NCBI RefSeq assembly: GCF_035917995.1
Contig: NZ_CP109131.1
Coordinates: forward strand, 6,510,001 to 6,574,000
Origin: Streptosporangium sp. NBC_01755
Lineage (GTDB): Bacteria > Actinomycetota > Actinomycetes > Streptosporangiales > Streptosporangiaceae
Reading direction: 5' to 3'
Length of the DNA: 64,000 nt
Position 1 is the first letter of the stretch; every line of letters begins with the position of its first letter. Below are positions 49,401 through 61,400 of this stretch, in pieces. Below the pieces are notes generated by a model. It ran no database searches. It saw only the letters and a program-made list of their open reading frames with translations, and had not been told where the DNA came from. Both the position numbers and the translations under genes were made by a program.

Positions 49401-52400
49401 CAGCAGCGCGTTCTGCTGGAAACCACCTGGGAGGCGTTCGAGCGCGCCGGAATCGATCCGCTGTCGCTGCGGGGCAGCGACACGGGTGTCTACGTCGGCG
49501 CCGGCGGTTCCGGCTACATCCCGTCGGACGAGGCCCGTGGCTTCATGGTGACGGGCCAGGCGGGGAGCGTGACCTCGGGCCGGCTGTCCTACACGCTGGG
49601 TCTGGAGGGCCCGGCGGTGACGGTGGACACCGCGTGCTCGTCGTCGCTGGTGGCGATGCACCTGGCGGCGCAGGCGCTGCGCGCGGGTGACTGCTCGCTG
49701 GCGCTGGCCGGTGGTGTGACCGTGGTGGCCACGCCGATGGGGATCATGGAGTTCAGTGCTCAGGGCGGGCTGGCCGCCAATGGGCGGTGCAAGTCCTACT
49801 CGGATGCCGCCGATGGCACCAGCTGGGCCGAGGGCGTGGGCGTGGTGGTCCTGGAGCGCCTGTCCGACGCGCGGCGCAACGGCCACCAGGTCCTGGCCGT
49901 CCTGCGGGGTTCCGCGGTGAACCAGGACGGTGCGTCCAACGGGTTGACCGCGCCTAACGGTCCTTCGCAGCAGCGGGTGATCCGTCAGGCCCTGGCCGGC
50001 GCGGGCTTGACCCCCGCCGAGGTGGACGTGGTGGAGGGGCACGGCACGGGCACGGCGCTGGGCGACCCGATCGAGGCGCAGGCGCTGCTGGCGACGTACG
50101 GGCAGGACCGGCCGGAGGACCGGCCGCTGCTGCTCGGATCGCTGAAGTCGAACATCGGTCACACCCAGGCGGCCTCCGGCGTGGCCGGTGTGATCAAGAT
50201 GGTCATGGCGATGCGACACGGGGTGCTGCCCAGGACGCTGCACGTGGACGAGCCGTCCTCGCACGTGGACTGGGCCTCGGGCGCGATAGAGCTGCTGACC
50301 GAGCCGGCCGAGTGGCCGCAGGCCGATCACCCTCGCCGGGCGGCGGTGTCGTCCTTCGGGATCAGCGGCACCAACGCCCACATGATCATCGAGTGGGTCG
50401 AAACGCAGGACGCGGAGTCCGAGGGCCAGGAGTTCGAGAGCCGCCCACCCGCGTCGGACGCTGCCGTGCCGGTCCTGGTCTCCGGCCGGTCGGCGGAGGC
50501 GTTGCGGGCGCAGGCCGGGAGGCTCGCGGCGTACCTGGACGGCGAGCCCGGTCTGCGACTGGCCGATGTGGCGTTCTCGACGGCCACCACGCGCTCGGCG
50601 TTCGAGTATCGGGCGGCCGTGGTGGCCGCCGACCATGCCGGTGTGGGGGCCGGTCTGCGGGCACTGGCCGAAGGCCGGCCGGGTGCGGGCGTGCTGCAGG
50701 GGCAGGCCGCGGCCGAATCGAAGCCGGCGGTGCTGTTCACCGGTCAGGGCAGCCAGCGGGCGGGAATGGGCCGGGAGCTGTACGACAGGTTCCCGGTGTT
50801 CGCGGCGGCGTTGGACGAGGTGATCGCCGAGCTGGACCCGATGCTTGACGGGTCGTTGCGCGAGGTGCTGTTCGCCGAGCCGGGTACGGCCGAGGCGGAG
50901 TCACTCGACCAGACCGGCTGGGCGCAGCCGGCGCTGTTCGCGGTGGAGACGGCGCTGTTCCGGCTGGTCGAGTCATGGGGGGTCCGGCCGGAGGTCATGG
51001 CGGGGCACTCGATCGGGGAGATCACCGCGGCGCACGTGGCCGGGGTGCTGTCCCTGTCGGACGCGTGCGCGCTGGTGGCGGCGCGCGGCCGGTTGATGCA
51101 GGCGCTGCCGCCGGGCGGGGCCATGGTGGCGGTGCGGGCCTCCGAGGAGGAGGTCGCCGAGCTGCTGGCCGACCGTACGGTGTCGGTCGCGGCCGTCAAC
51201 GGCCCGGCGTCCGTGGTGATCTCTGGGGATGAGCAGGCCGTTCTTGAGATCGTGGCCGCGCTGGAGGAGCGTGGGGTCAAGACGCGGCGGTTGCGGGTGT
51301 CGCACGCGTTCCACTCGCCGTTGATGGACCCGATGCTGGAGGACTTCCGTGCCCTGGCCCGGACGCTGACCTTCAGCGCGCCGCGGATTCCGATCGTGTC
51401 CACGGTGACCGGTGAGATGGCCACGGCCGAGCAGCTGTGCTCGCCCGACTACTGGGTGGAGCAGGTGCGGAGCGCGGTGCGCTTCGCCGACGGGGTACGG
51501 ACGCTGCACCGGCAGGGGGCCACGGCCTACCTGGAGCTCGGGCCGGACGGAGTGCTCACCGCGATGGCCCAGGACACCCTGGCCGAGCTCACCGCGCACG
51601 ACTCACCGGCCCAGCTCTCCGGCACCGATGCGGTACTGGTGCCGGTGCTGCGCGGGGACCGGGACGAGCACAGCGCGATCATGGAGGCGCTGGCGCGGCT
51701 GCACGTGCGTGGAGTACCGGTGGACTGGCAGGCGGTGCTCCGGGGCGGGCACCGGGTCGATCTGCCGACGTACGCGTTCCAGCGCCGGCGTTTCTGGCCC
51801 GACGAGGCCGGCTCCCGGCTGGGGAACGTGGCGGCCGCGGGTCTGGCCTCCGCCGGGCATCCGCTGCTGGGCGCCGCGGTCGGGCTGGCCGACTCGGCCG
51901 GAGTGCTGCTCACCGGAAGGTTGTCGTTGCGGTCACATCCGTGGCTGGCCGATCACGCGGTGTCCGGCATGGTGATCTTCCCGGGTACCGGGTTCCTGGA
52001 GCTGGCCGTACGGGCCGGTGACCAGGTCGGCTGCGACCTGGTGGAGGAGCTGACCCTGACCGCGCCGCTGGTGCTCGGCGAGCGGGACGCCGTCGCCGTA
52101 CAGGTGTGGGTGGGCGCGGCGGCGGAGTCCGGCCGCCGCAACCTGAGCGTCTACGCCCGCCCGGCCGAGGCCGCCGACGAGGAGCCGTGGGTACGGCACG
52201 CCACCGGTGTGCTGGCCGTGGCCGATGGTCGGTCTCGCGCACTCGCCGACACCGCGGCCGGCTTCGACGCGGCGGTGTGGCCGCCGCGTGATGCGACGGC
52301 CATCCAGCTGGACGGCCTGTACGAGCAGTTCGCCGCAGGCGGGTTCCACTACGGGCCGGTGTTCCAGGGGCTGGGAGCGGCCTGGCGGGGTGCGGACGGT

Positions 52401-55400
52401 GCGGTGTACGCCGAGGTCGTCCTGCCCGAGCAGGCGCAGTCGAGTGCGGGTGCGTTCGGGGTGCATCCGGCCTTGCTGGACGCGGCGCTGCACGCGGTGA
52501 CCTTTGTGGGGCTGGACGATGCCGAGGGCGGCCGGATGCCGTTCTCGTGGGGTGAGGTGTGCCTGCACGCCGGTGGCGCGTCGATGCTGCGGGTGCGGCT
52601 GGCCAGGACCGGTGGCGACGCGGTCTCGGTGATCGCGGTGGACGGCGCAGGGGAGCCGGTGCTGTCGGCGCGCTCGCTGGTGCTGCGGCCGGTCGCAGCC
52701 GACCAGCTGGCCGCCGGTAGCGGCCGCGACCCGTACCGGGACTCGCTGTTCCAGCTGACCTGGACGGCGTTGCCCGAGACACCGGCGGAGGCCGGCACCG
52801 GGCTCGACCCGGTCGAGCCGACCCTGGATCTGGCATCGGATCCGGAGGCGGCGCTGGCGGCGCTGGAGACGGTGCCGGAGACGGTGACCGTCACGGTCGG
52901 CTCCGCGGAGCAGGGCGACGTGGTCACCGGGGTTCACGAGTTGACCACCGCGGCGCTGGGCCTGCTGCAGGCGTGGCTGGCCGACGATCGCTGCCGCCGC
53001 TCCCGGCTGGTCTTCGTGACCAGGGGCGCCGTCGCGACGAGCGAGAGCGAGGCCGTCGCGGACCTGGCGGCCGCCGCGGTGTGGGGACTGGTGCGGTCGG
53101 CCCAGTGGGAGGAACCGGGCCGGTTCGTGCTGGTCGATGCCGACGGTGAGTTGTCCTCGTCGGTACTGGCCGGGGTGCTGGTCTCGGGTGAGCCGCAGGC
53201 GGCGGTGCGCGAGGGCGGAGTGCGGGTTCCGCGCCTGGCGCGGGTGGCACCGGCCGATGAGGCCGGACGGCCGTGGAACCTGGATGGCACGGTACTGATC
53301 ACCGGTGGGACCGGTGGGCTGGGCGCGCAGTTCGCGCGGCACGTGGTGGCCGAGCGTGGAGTGCGGCACCTGCTGCTGGCCGGCCGCCGGGGTTTGGACG
53401 CCCCCGGCGCGATGGAGCTGCGGGCGGAGCTGATCGCGCACGGCGTCGAGGTCGGGATAGTGGCCTGCGATGTGGCGGACCGGGACGCGGTGGTGGAACT
53501 GCTGGCAGAGGTGCCGGCCGAGCATCCGCTGACCGCCGTGATCCACACCGCCGGTGTGCTGGACGACGGGACGATCCTGTCACTGACATCGGAGCGGCTG
53601 GACACGGTGTTGCGGCCGAAGGTGGACGCCGCGTGGCACCTGCACGAGCTGACCCGGGGCCTGGACCTGGCGGCGTTCGTGGTGTTCTCCTCGCTGGCCG
53701 GGGTGATGGGCAACGCCGGGCAGGGCAACTACGCCGCTGCCAACGTCTTCCTGGACGCGCTGGCCCAGCACCGGCGGGCCGCGGGACTGCCCGCGCTGTC
53801 GCTGGCCTGGGGAGCCTGGACCCAGGACGTCGGGATGACCAGCACGCTGGACGACACCGACATGCGCAGGATGGCGCGGGCGGGGATGCCGGCGCTGTCA
53901 CTGGAGCAGGGCCTGGCCCTGTTCGAGGCCGCCACCGCGCTTGAGCACGCGGTGCTGGTTCCGGTCCGGCTGCACCTGCCGTCGCTGCGGATGCAGGGTG
54001 ATGTGCCGGCGCTGTTGCGCGGTCTGGTGCGGGGTGGGCGCCGGTCGGCGGCGTCCGGTTCGGTGGTGGCCGCGACGTTGCTGCAGCGGCTGGCCCCGCT
54101 GGGCCTGGCCGAGCGCGTCGAGGTCCTGCTGGATCTGGTGCGGACCGAGGTGGCGGTCGTGCTCGGGCACGCGTCGCCGGAGACGGTGGAGGTACGGCGG
54201 GAGTTCCGTGAGCTGGGCTTCGACTCCCTCACCGCGGTCGAGCTGCGCAACCGGCTGAACGGGGTGAGCGGATTGCGGCTGCCGGCCACGCTGGTGTTCG
54301 ACTACCCGACGCCGGCCATGCTGGCGGAGTTCCTGCTGGCCGAGCTGCTCGGTGAGGACGCCGACGTGGTCATCCCCGCGTCGGTGGTACCGGTCGCGGA
54401 CGACCCGATCGTGATCGTGGGCATGGCCTGCCGTTACCCGGGTGGGGTCACCTCGCCGGAGGATCTGTGGCGGCTGGTCAGTGAAGGCGGGGATGCGATC
54501 TCCCCCTTCCCGACGACGCGCGGCTGGAGCCGTGGCTCCCTTGAGGGGAGCACCGAGGGCCGAGCCGTCAACTATGTGGAAGCGGGTGGCTTCCTGCACG
54601 AGGCCGGGGAGTTCGATCCCGGGTTCTTCGGGATCTCGCCGCGTGAGGCGCTGGCGATGGACCCGCAGCAGCGCCTGCTGCTGGAGACCACCTGGGAGGC
54701 GGTCGAGCGGGCCGGGATCGACCCGACCTCGCTGCGCGGCAGCCGTACCGGCGTCTTCGCCGGCGTCATGTACCACGACTACGCGACCAGCCTGCCGTTC
54801 CCGGCGGACGTGCTGGGCTTCATGGGTACCGGTACCGCGGGAAGCGTCGCGACCGGCCGCATTTCGTACACGCTGGGCCTGGAGGGTCCGGCGGTGACGG
54901 TGGACACCGCGTGCTCGTCGTCGCTGGTGGCGCTGCATCTGGCCGCGCAGGCGCTGCGCGGCGGTGACTGCTCGCTGGCCCTGGCCGGCGGCGTGACCGT
55001 GATGGCCACGCCGAGCCCGTTCATCGACTTCACCGGGCAGGGCGGCCTGGCCGGCGACGGGCGGTGCAAGTCCTACTCGGACGCGGCCGACGGCGCGGGC
55101 TGGTCCGAGGGTGTGGGCATGCTGGTGCTGGAGCGGTTGTCGGACGCCCGCCGCAACGGTCATGAAGTGCTGGCGATCGTCCGTGGTTCGGCGGTGAACC
55201 AGGACGGTGCGTCGAACGGGTTGACGGCGCCGAACGGTCCGTCGCAGCAGCGCGTCATTCGTCAGGCGCTGGCCGGTGCGAGGTTGTCGCCGGCCGAGGT
55301 GGATGCGGTCGAGGGGCACGGGACCGGTACGACGCTGGGTGACCCGATCGAGGCGCAGGCGCTGCTGGCCACCTACGGTCAGGACCGCGATGAGGATCGG

Positions 55401-58400
55401 CCGTTGCTGCTGGGGTCGATCAAGTCGAACCTCGGTCACACCCAGGCGGCGGCCGGTGCGGCCGGTGTGATCAAGATGATCATGGCGATGCGGCACGGTG
55501 TGCTGCCCCGGACGTTGCACGTGGACACGCCGTCCTCGCATGTGGACTGGGCCTCGGGCGCGGTGGAGCTGCTGACCGGGCAGGTCGAGTGGCCGCAGAC
55601 CGGTCGTCCGCGCCGGGCGGGGGTGTCGTCGTTCGGGATCAGCGGCACCAACGCGCATGTGATCATTGAGCAGGGGCCCGAGGTCGCGGTGGTGGCTTCT
55701 CCGCAGGGCCCCGATGCGCTGCCCGGCGCCGGGACGGAATCGCCGGTGGTTCCGGTGGTGGTGTCGGGTCGTACGGGTGAGGCGTTGCGGGCGCAGGCCG
55801 GGCGGCTGGTGTCGTATCTGGAGGGTGAGCCTGGTCTTGGGCTGACCGATGTGGCGTTCTCGCTGGTGTCGTCGCGGTCGGTGTTCGAGCACCGGGCGGT
55901 GCTGGTCGGGCGCGATCGTGAGGGTCTGCTGGCGGGTGTCGATGCGCTGGGCGCGGGCGAGTCGGCGCCGCGCGTGGTTGCGGGTGTGGCCGATGTCGTG
56001 GGGAAGTCGGTGTGGGTGTTCCCTGGTCAGGGGGCGCAGTGGGTGGGGATGGGTGCGGCTCTGCTGGAGGAGTCGGCGGTGTTCGCGGCTCGGATGGCGG
56101 AGTGTGCGGCGGCGTTGCAGCCGTTCGTGGACTGGTCGTTGCTGGATGTGGTCCGGCAGACCGAGGACGCTCCGGGGCTGGATCGGGTGGATGTGGTGCA
56201 GCCGACCTCGTTCGCGGTGATGGTGTCGTTGGCGGCGGTGTGGGAGTCGCTGGGGGTTCGTCCGGACGCGGTGGTGGGGCATTCGCAGGGCGAGATCGCG
56301 GCGGCGGTGGTGGCGGGTGGTCTGTCGTTGTCGGACGGTGCGCGGGTGGTGGCGTTGCGCAGCCGGTTGATCGCCGAGCGGTTGGCCGGGCTGGGGGCGA
56401 TGGCGTCGGTGGCGTTGCCGGTCGAGCGGGTGCGTGAGTACGTGGCGGTTTGGGACGGGCGGGTCTCGGTGGCTGCGGTGAACGGTCCGAACTCGGTGGT
56501 GGTGGCCGGTGAGGTCGCGGCGGTGGAGGAGCTGGTCGAGCGCCTTGCCGCTGAGAACGTGCGGGTGCGGCGGATCGCGGTGGACTATGCCTCGCATTCG
56601 GCGCAGGTGGATCTGATCGGGGAGGAGCTGGCCGGGGTCCTGGCGGGGGTGGCGCCGAGGTCGGTGCGGGTGCCGATGCTGTCGACGGTGACGGGTCAGT
56701 GGGTGGAGGGTGCGGAGCTGGGGGCCGGGTATTGGTGTGAGAATCTGCGGCGTACGGTGGGTTTCGCTCCGGCGGTGGGGGTGTTGCTGGAGCAGCGGTA
56801 TCGGGTGTTCGTGGAGGTGAGTCCGCATCCGGTGCTGACGGTCGGGGTCCAGGAATGCGTGGATGCGGCCGAGGTGGAGGCTGTGATCGCCGGGACGTTG
56901 CGCCGTGAGGACGGCGGCCTGGATCGGGTGCTGGTCTCGGCGGCCGAGCTGTTCGTCCGAGGCGTGGCGGTGGACTGGCAGAGCGTGCTGACCGGTGGCC
57001 GGCGGGTCGACCTGCCCACCTACGCCTTCCAGCACCGGTGGTTCTGGCCTGATGGCAGTGCGGGTACCGGTGCGGGGAATGTGGCCGCGGCGGGGTTGGC
57101 CGCGACGGATCATCCGCTGCTGGGTGCGGCGGTGGGTCTGGCCGACTCGGACGGGGTGCTGCTGACCGGGCGGTTGTCGCTCTCGTCGCACCCCTGGCTG
57201 GCCGATCACGTGGTGGCCGGGATGGTGTTCTTCCCGGGTACCGGGTTCCTGGAGCTGGCGGTGCGGGCGGGTGACCAGGTCGGCTGCGAGGTGGTCGAGG
57301 AGCTGACGCTGGCCGCGCCGCTGGTGCTGGGCGAGGATGACGCGGTCGTGGTCCAGATCGCGGTGGGTGCGCCGGAGGAGACCGGCCGACGTGCGGTGAA
57401 CGTCTATTCCCGGCCGGCGCAGGCCGGTGACGATGTGCCGTGGGTGCGGCACGCCACCGGCACGCTCGCCACGGGCAGCCGGACCGTCGCGCCGTTCGAC
57501 ACGGCGGTGTGGCCCCCGGCCGGCGCGACCGCGATCGCGCTGGACGGCATCTACGACGAGCTGGCCACCCGAGGGCTGGGGTACGGTCCGGTGTTCCAGG
57601 GGCTGCAGGCCGCATGGCAGCGCGATGGAGAGATCTTCGCCGAGGTCGCGCTGCCCGAGCAGGCGGCGTCGAACGCGGGTTCGTTCGGAGTGCATCCGGC
57701 TCTGCTGGACGCGGCGTTGCACGCGGTGAGCTTCGCCGGCTTGGACGTGGTCGAGGGTGGTTGGCTGCCGTTCTCCTGGGGAGAGGTGTGCCTGCACGCG
57801 AGTGGGGCGGCACTGCTGCGGGTGCGGCTGACCAGGACGGGTACCGACTCGGTCTCCCTGACGGCGGTGGACCTGGCGGGGGAGCCGGTGCTGTCGGCGA
57901 GGTCGCTGATCGTGCGTCCCTTCACGCCCGACCAGCTTGTCGGCGCCGGCGGCAGCCGTGGAGTGGAGCGGGATTCCCTGTTCGGGCTGGACTGGATCTC
58001 GCTGCCGGAGGTGCTGGACTCGAAGACCGATGCGAGTGTGGTCGAGCTGACCGGAGAGCTCGCCTCGCTGGATTCGGTGCCGGATGTGGTCATGGTCGCC
58101 GTGGGATCGGCCGATGCCGAGAACGTGGTGGAGTCGACGCACGCGCTGGTCGCAGATGTCCTGGGCCTGCTGCAGCGGTGGTTGGCCGATGAGCGGTTCG
58201 AGACGTCGCGGCTGGTGTTCGTCACCCGGGGTGCGGTCGAGGCGCGGGAAGGCGATGTGGTCGCCGATCTGGCGGCCGCGGCGGTGTGGGGCCTGGTCCG
58301 GTCGGCCCAATGGGAGAACCCGGGCCGGTTCGTGCTGGTCGATGCCGACGGTGAGTTGTCCTCGTCGGTACTGGCCGGGATGCTGGTCTCGGGTGAGCCG

Positions 58401-61400
58401 CAGGCGGCGGTGCGCGAGGGCGGGGTGCGGGTTCCGCGCCTGGCGCGGGTGACACCGGCCGAGGAGGCCGAACGGTCGTGGGAGCCCGAGGGGACGGTTC
58501 TGATCACCGGTGGCACCGGCGGCTTGGGCGGCAGTCTGGCCCGGCATCTGGTGGCCGAGCGGGGGGTGCGGCATCTGCTGCTGACCAGTCGCCGGGGCCT
58601 GGATGCTCCGGGTGCGCTGGAGTTGCGGGCCGAGCTGATCGCGCACGGGGTCGAGGTGGACATCGCCGCCTGTGACATGGCGGATCGGGATCAGGTGGCG
58701 GCCCTGCTGGCCGGTGTGGATGCCGGGCATCCGCTGACCGCGGTGATCCACACCGCCGGTGTGCTGGAGGACGCGACGATCCCGTCGCTGAGTCTGGAGC
58801 GGCTGGGCAGGGTCCTGCGGCCCAAGGTCGACGCCGCCTGGCATCTGCACGAGCTGACCCGGGATCTGGACCTCGCGGCGTTCATCACGTACTCATCGCT
58901 GTCGGGTGTCATGGGAGCACCCGGGCAGGGGAACTACGCGGCTGCGAACACATTCCTCAATGCCTTGGCGCAGGCGCGCCGGGCCGAGGGGCTGCCCGCA
59001 TTGTCGCTGTCCTGGGGTGCCTGGACCCAGGACACCGGAATGACCGGAACGCTGAGCGACGCCGACATGCGGCGGATCACCCGGACGGGCATGCCGCCGC
59101 TGTCGGTGGAGCAGGGGCTGGCGCTGTTCGACGCCGCCGGTCGGGTGGCCCGGCCGGTGGTGATCCCGCTCCGGCTGGAGCTGGCGGTGCTGCGCGCGCA
59201 GGGTGAGGTCTCGCCGCTGTTGCGGGGTCTGGTGCGGGGCGGTCGGCGGTCGGCGGCGTCCGGTTCGGTGGTGGCGGCGACGTTGCTGCAGCGGCTGGCT
59301 CCGCTGGGGGCGGCCGAGCGTGCCGAGGTCCTGGTGGACCTGGTGCGCATCGAGGTGGCCATGGTGCTGGGGCATGTCTCGCCGGAGACGGTGGAGGTGC
59401 GGCGGGAGTTCCGCGAGCTGGGCTTCGACAGTCTTACCGCGGTCGAGTTGCGCAACCGGCTGAACGCCGCGACCGGGCTGCGGTTGCCGTCCACGCTGGT
59501 GTTCGACTACCCGACACCGACCGTGCTGGCGGACTTCCTGCTGGCCGAGTTGCTCGGCGAGCACGCCGACGCGATCATTCCGGCGCCCGTCATGCCGCTG
59601 AGCGACGACCCGATCGTGATCGTGGGCATGGCCTGCCACTTCCCGGGTGAGGTCGACTCTCCGGAGGATCTATGGCGGCTGGTCTCCGAGGACGGGGATG
59701 CGATCTCCGAGTTCCCGACCACGCGCGGCTGGGATCTGGGGGCGCTGTACAACCCGGATCCGGAGAGCCGGGGTACCAGCTATGTGCGCGAGGGTGGCTT
59801 CCTGGAGAGCGCCACGCAGTTCGATCCGGGGTTCTTCGGGATCTCGCCGCGTGAGGCGCTGGCGATGGACCCGCAGCAGCGCCTGCTGCTGGAGACGTCG
59901 TGGGAGGCTTTCGAACGGACGGGCATGGACCCGGTCTCGTTGCGCGGCAGCCGTACCGGTGTGTTCGCCGGCATCTTCTACCACGACTACGGGATGAGCG
60001 CCGAGTTCCCGCCGGAGGCCATGGGCTTCATTGGTACCGGTACGGCGGGAAGCGTCGCGACCGGCCGCATTTCGTACGCGCTGGGCCTGGAGGGTCCGGC
60101 GGTGACGGTGGACACCGCGTGTTCGTCGTCGCTGGTGGCGCTGCACATGGCGGCGCAGGCGCTGCGTTCGGGTGACTGCGATCTGGCGCTTGCGGGTGGC
60201 GCGACCGTGATGGCCACCCCGGTGGCGTTCATCGACTTCAGCACTCAGGGAGGGCTGTCGCCCGATGGCCGGTGCAAGTCCTTCGCTGACACCGCGGACG
60301 GCACCAGCTATTCCGAGGGTGTGGGCATGCTGGTGCTGGAGCGGTTGTCGGACGCCCGCCGCAACGGTCATGAAGTGCTGGCGATCGTCCGTGGTTCGGC
60401 GGTGAACCAGGACGGTGCGTCGAACGGGTTGACGGCGCCGAACGGTCCGTCGCAGCAGCGGGTGATCCGTCAGGCGCTGGCCGGTGCGAGGTTGTCGCCG
60501 GCCGAGGTGGATGCGGTCGAGGGGCACGGGACCGGTACGACGCTGGGTGACCCGATCGAGGCGCAGGCGCTGCTGGCCACCTACGGTCAGGACCGCGATG
60601 AGGATCGGCCGTTGCTGCTGGGGTCGATCAAGTCGAACCTCGGTCACACCCAGGCGGCGGCCGGTGCGGCCGGTGTGATCAAGATGATCATGGCGATGCG
60701 GCACGGTGTGCTGCCCCGGACGTTGCACGTGGACACGCCGTCCTCGCATGTGGACTGGGCCTCGGGCGCGGTGGAGCTGCTGACCGGGCAGGTCGAGTGG
60801 CCGCAGACCGGTCGTCCGCGCCGGGCGGGGGTGTCGTCGTTCGGGATCAGCGGCACCAACGCGCATGTGATCATTGAGCAGGGGCCCGAGGTCGCGGTGG
60901 TGGCTTCTCCGCAGGGCCCCGATGCGCTGCCCGGCGCCGGGACGGAATCGCCGGTGGTTCCGGTGGTGGTGTCGGGTCGTACGGGTGAGGCGTTGCGGGC
61001 GCAGGCCGGGCGGCTGGTGTCGTATCTGGAGGGTGAGCCTGGTCTTGGGCTGACCGATGTGGCGTTCTCGCTGGTGTCGTCGCGGTCGGTGTTCGAGCAC
61101 CGGGCGGTGCTGGTCGGGCGCGATCGTGAGGGTCTGCTGGCGGGTGTCGGTGCGCTGGGCGCGGGCGAGTCGGTGCCCGGTGTGGTCCAGGGCGTGGCCG
61201 ATGTCGTGGGGAAGTCGGTGTGGGTGTTCCCTGGTCAGGGGGCGCAGTGGGTGGGGATGGGTGCGGCTCTGCTGGAGGAGTCGGCGGTGTTCGCGGCTCG
61301 GATGGCGGAGTGTGCGGCGGCGTTGCAGCCGTTCGTGGACTGGTCGTTGCTGGATGTGGTCCGGCAGACCGAGGACGCTCCGGGGCTGGATCGGGTGGAT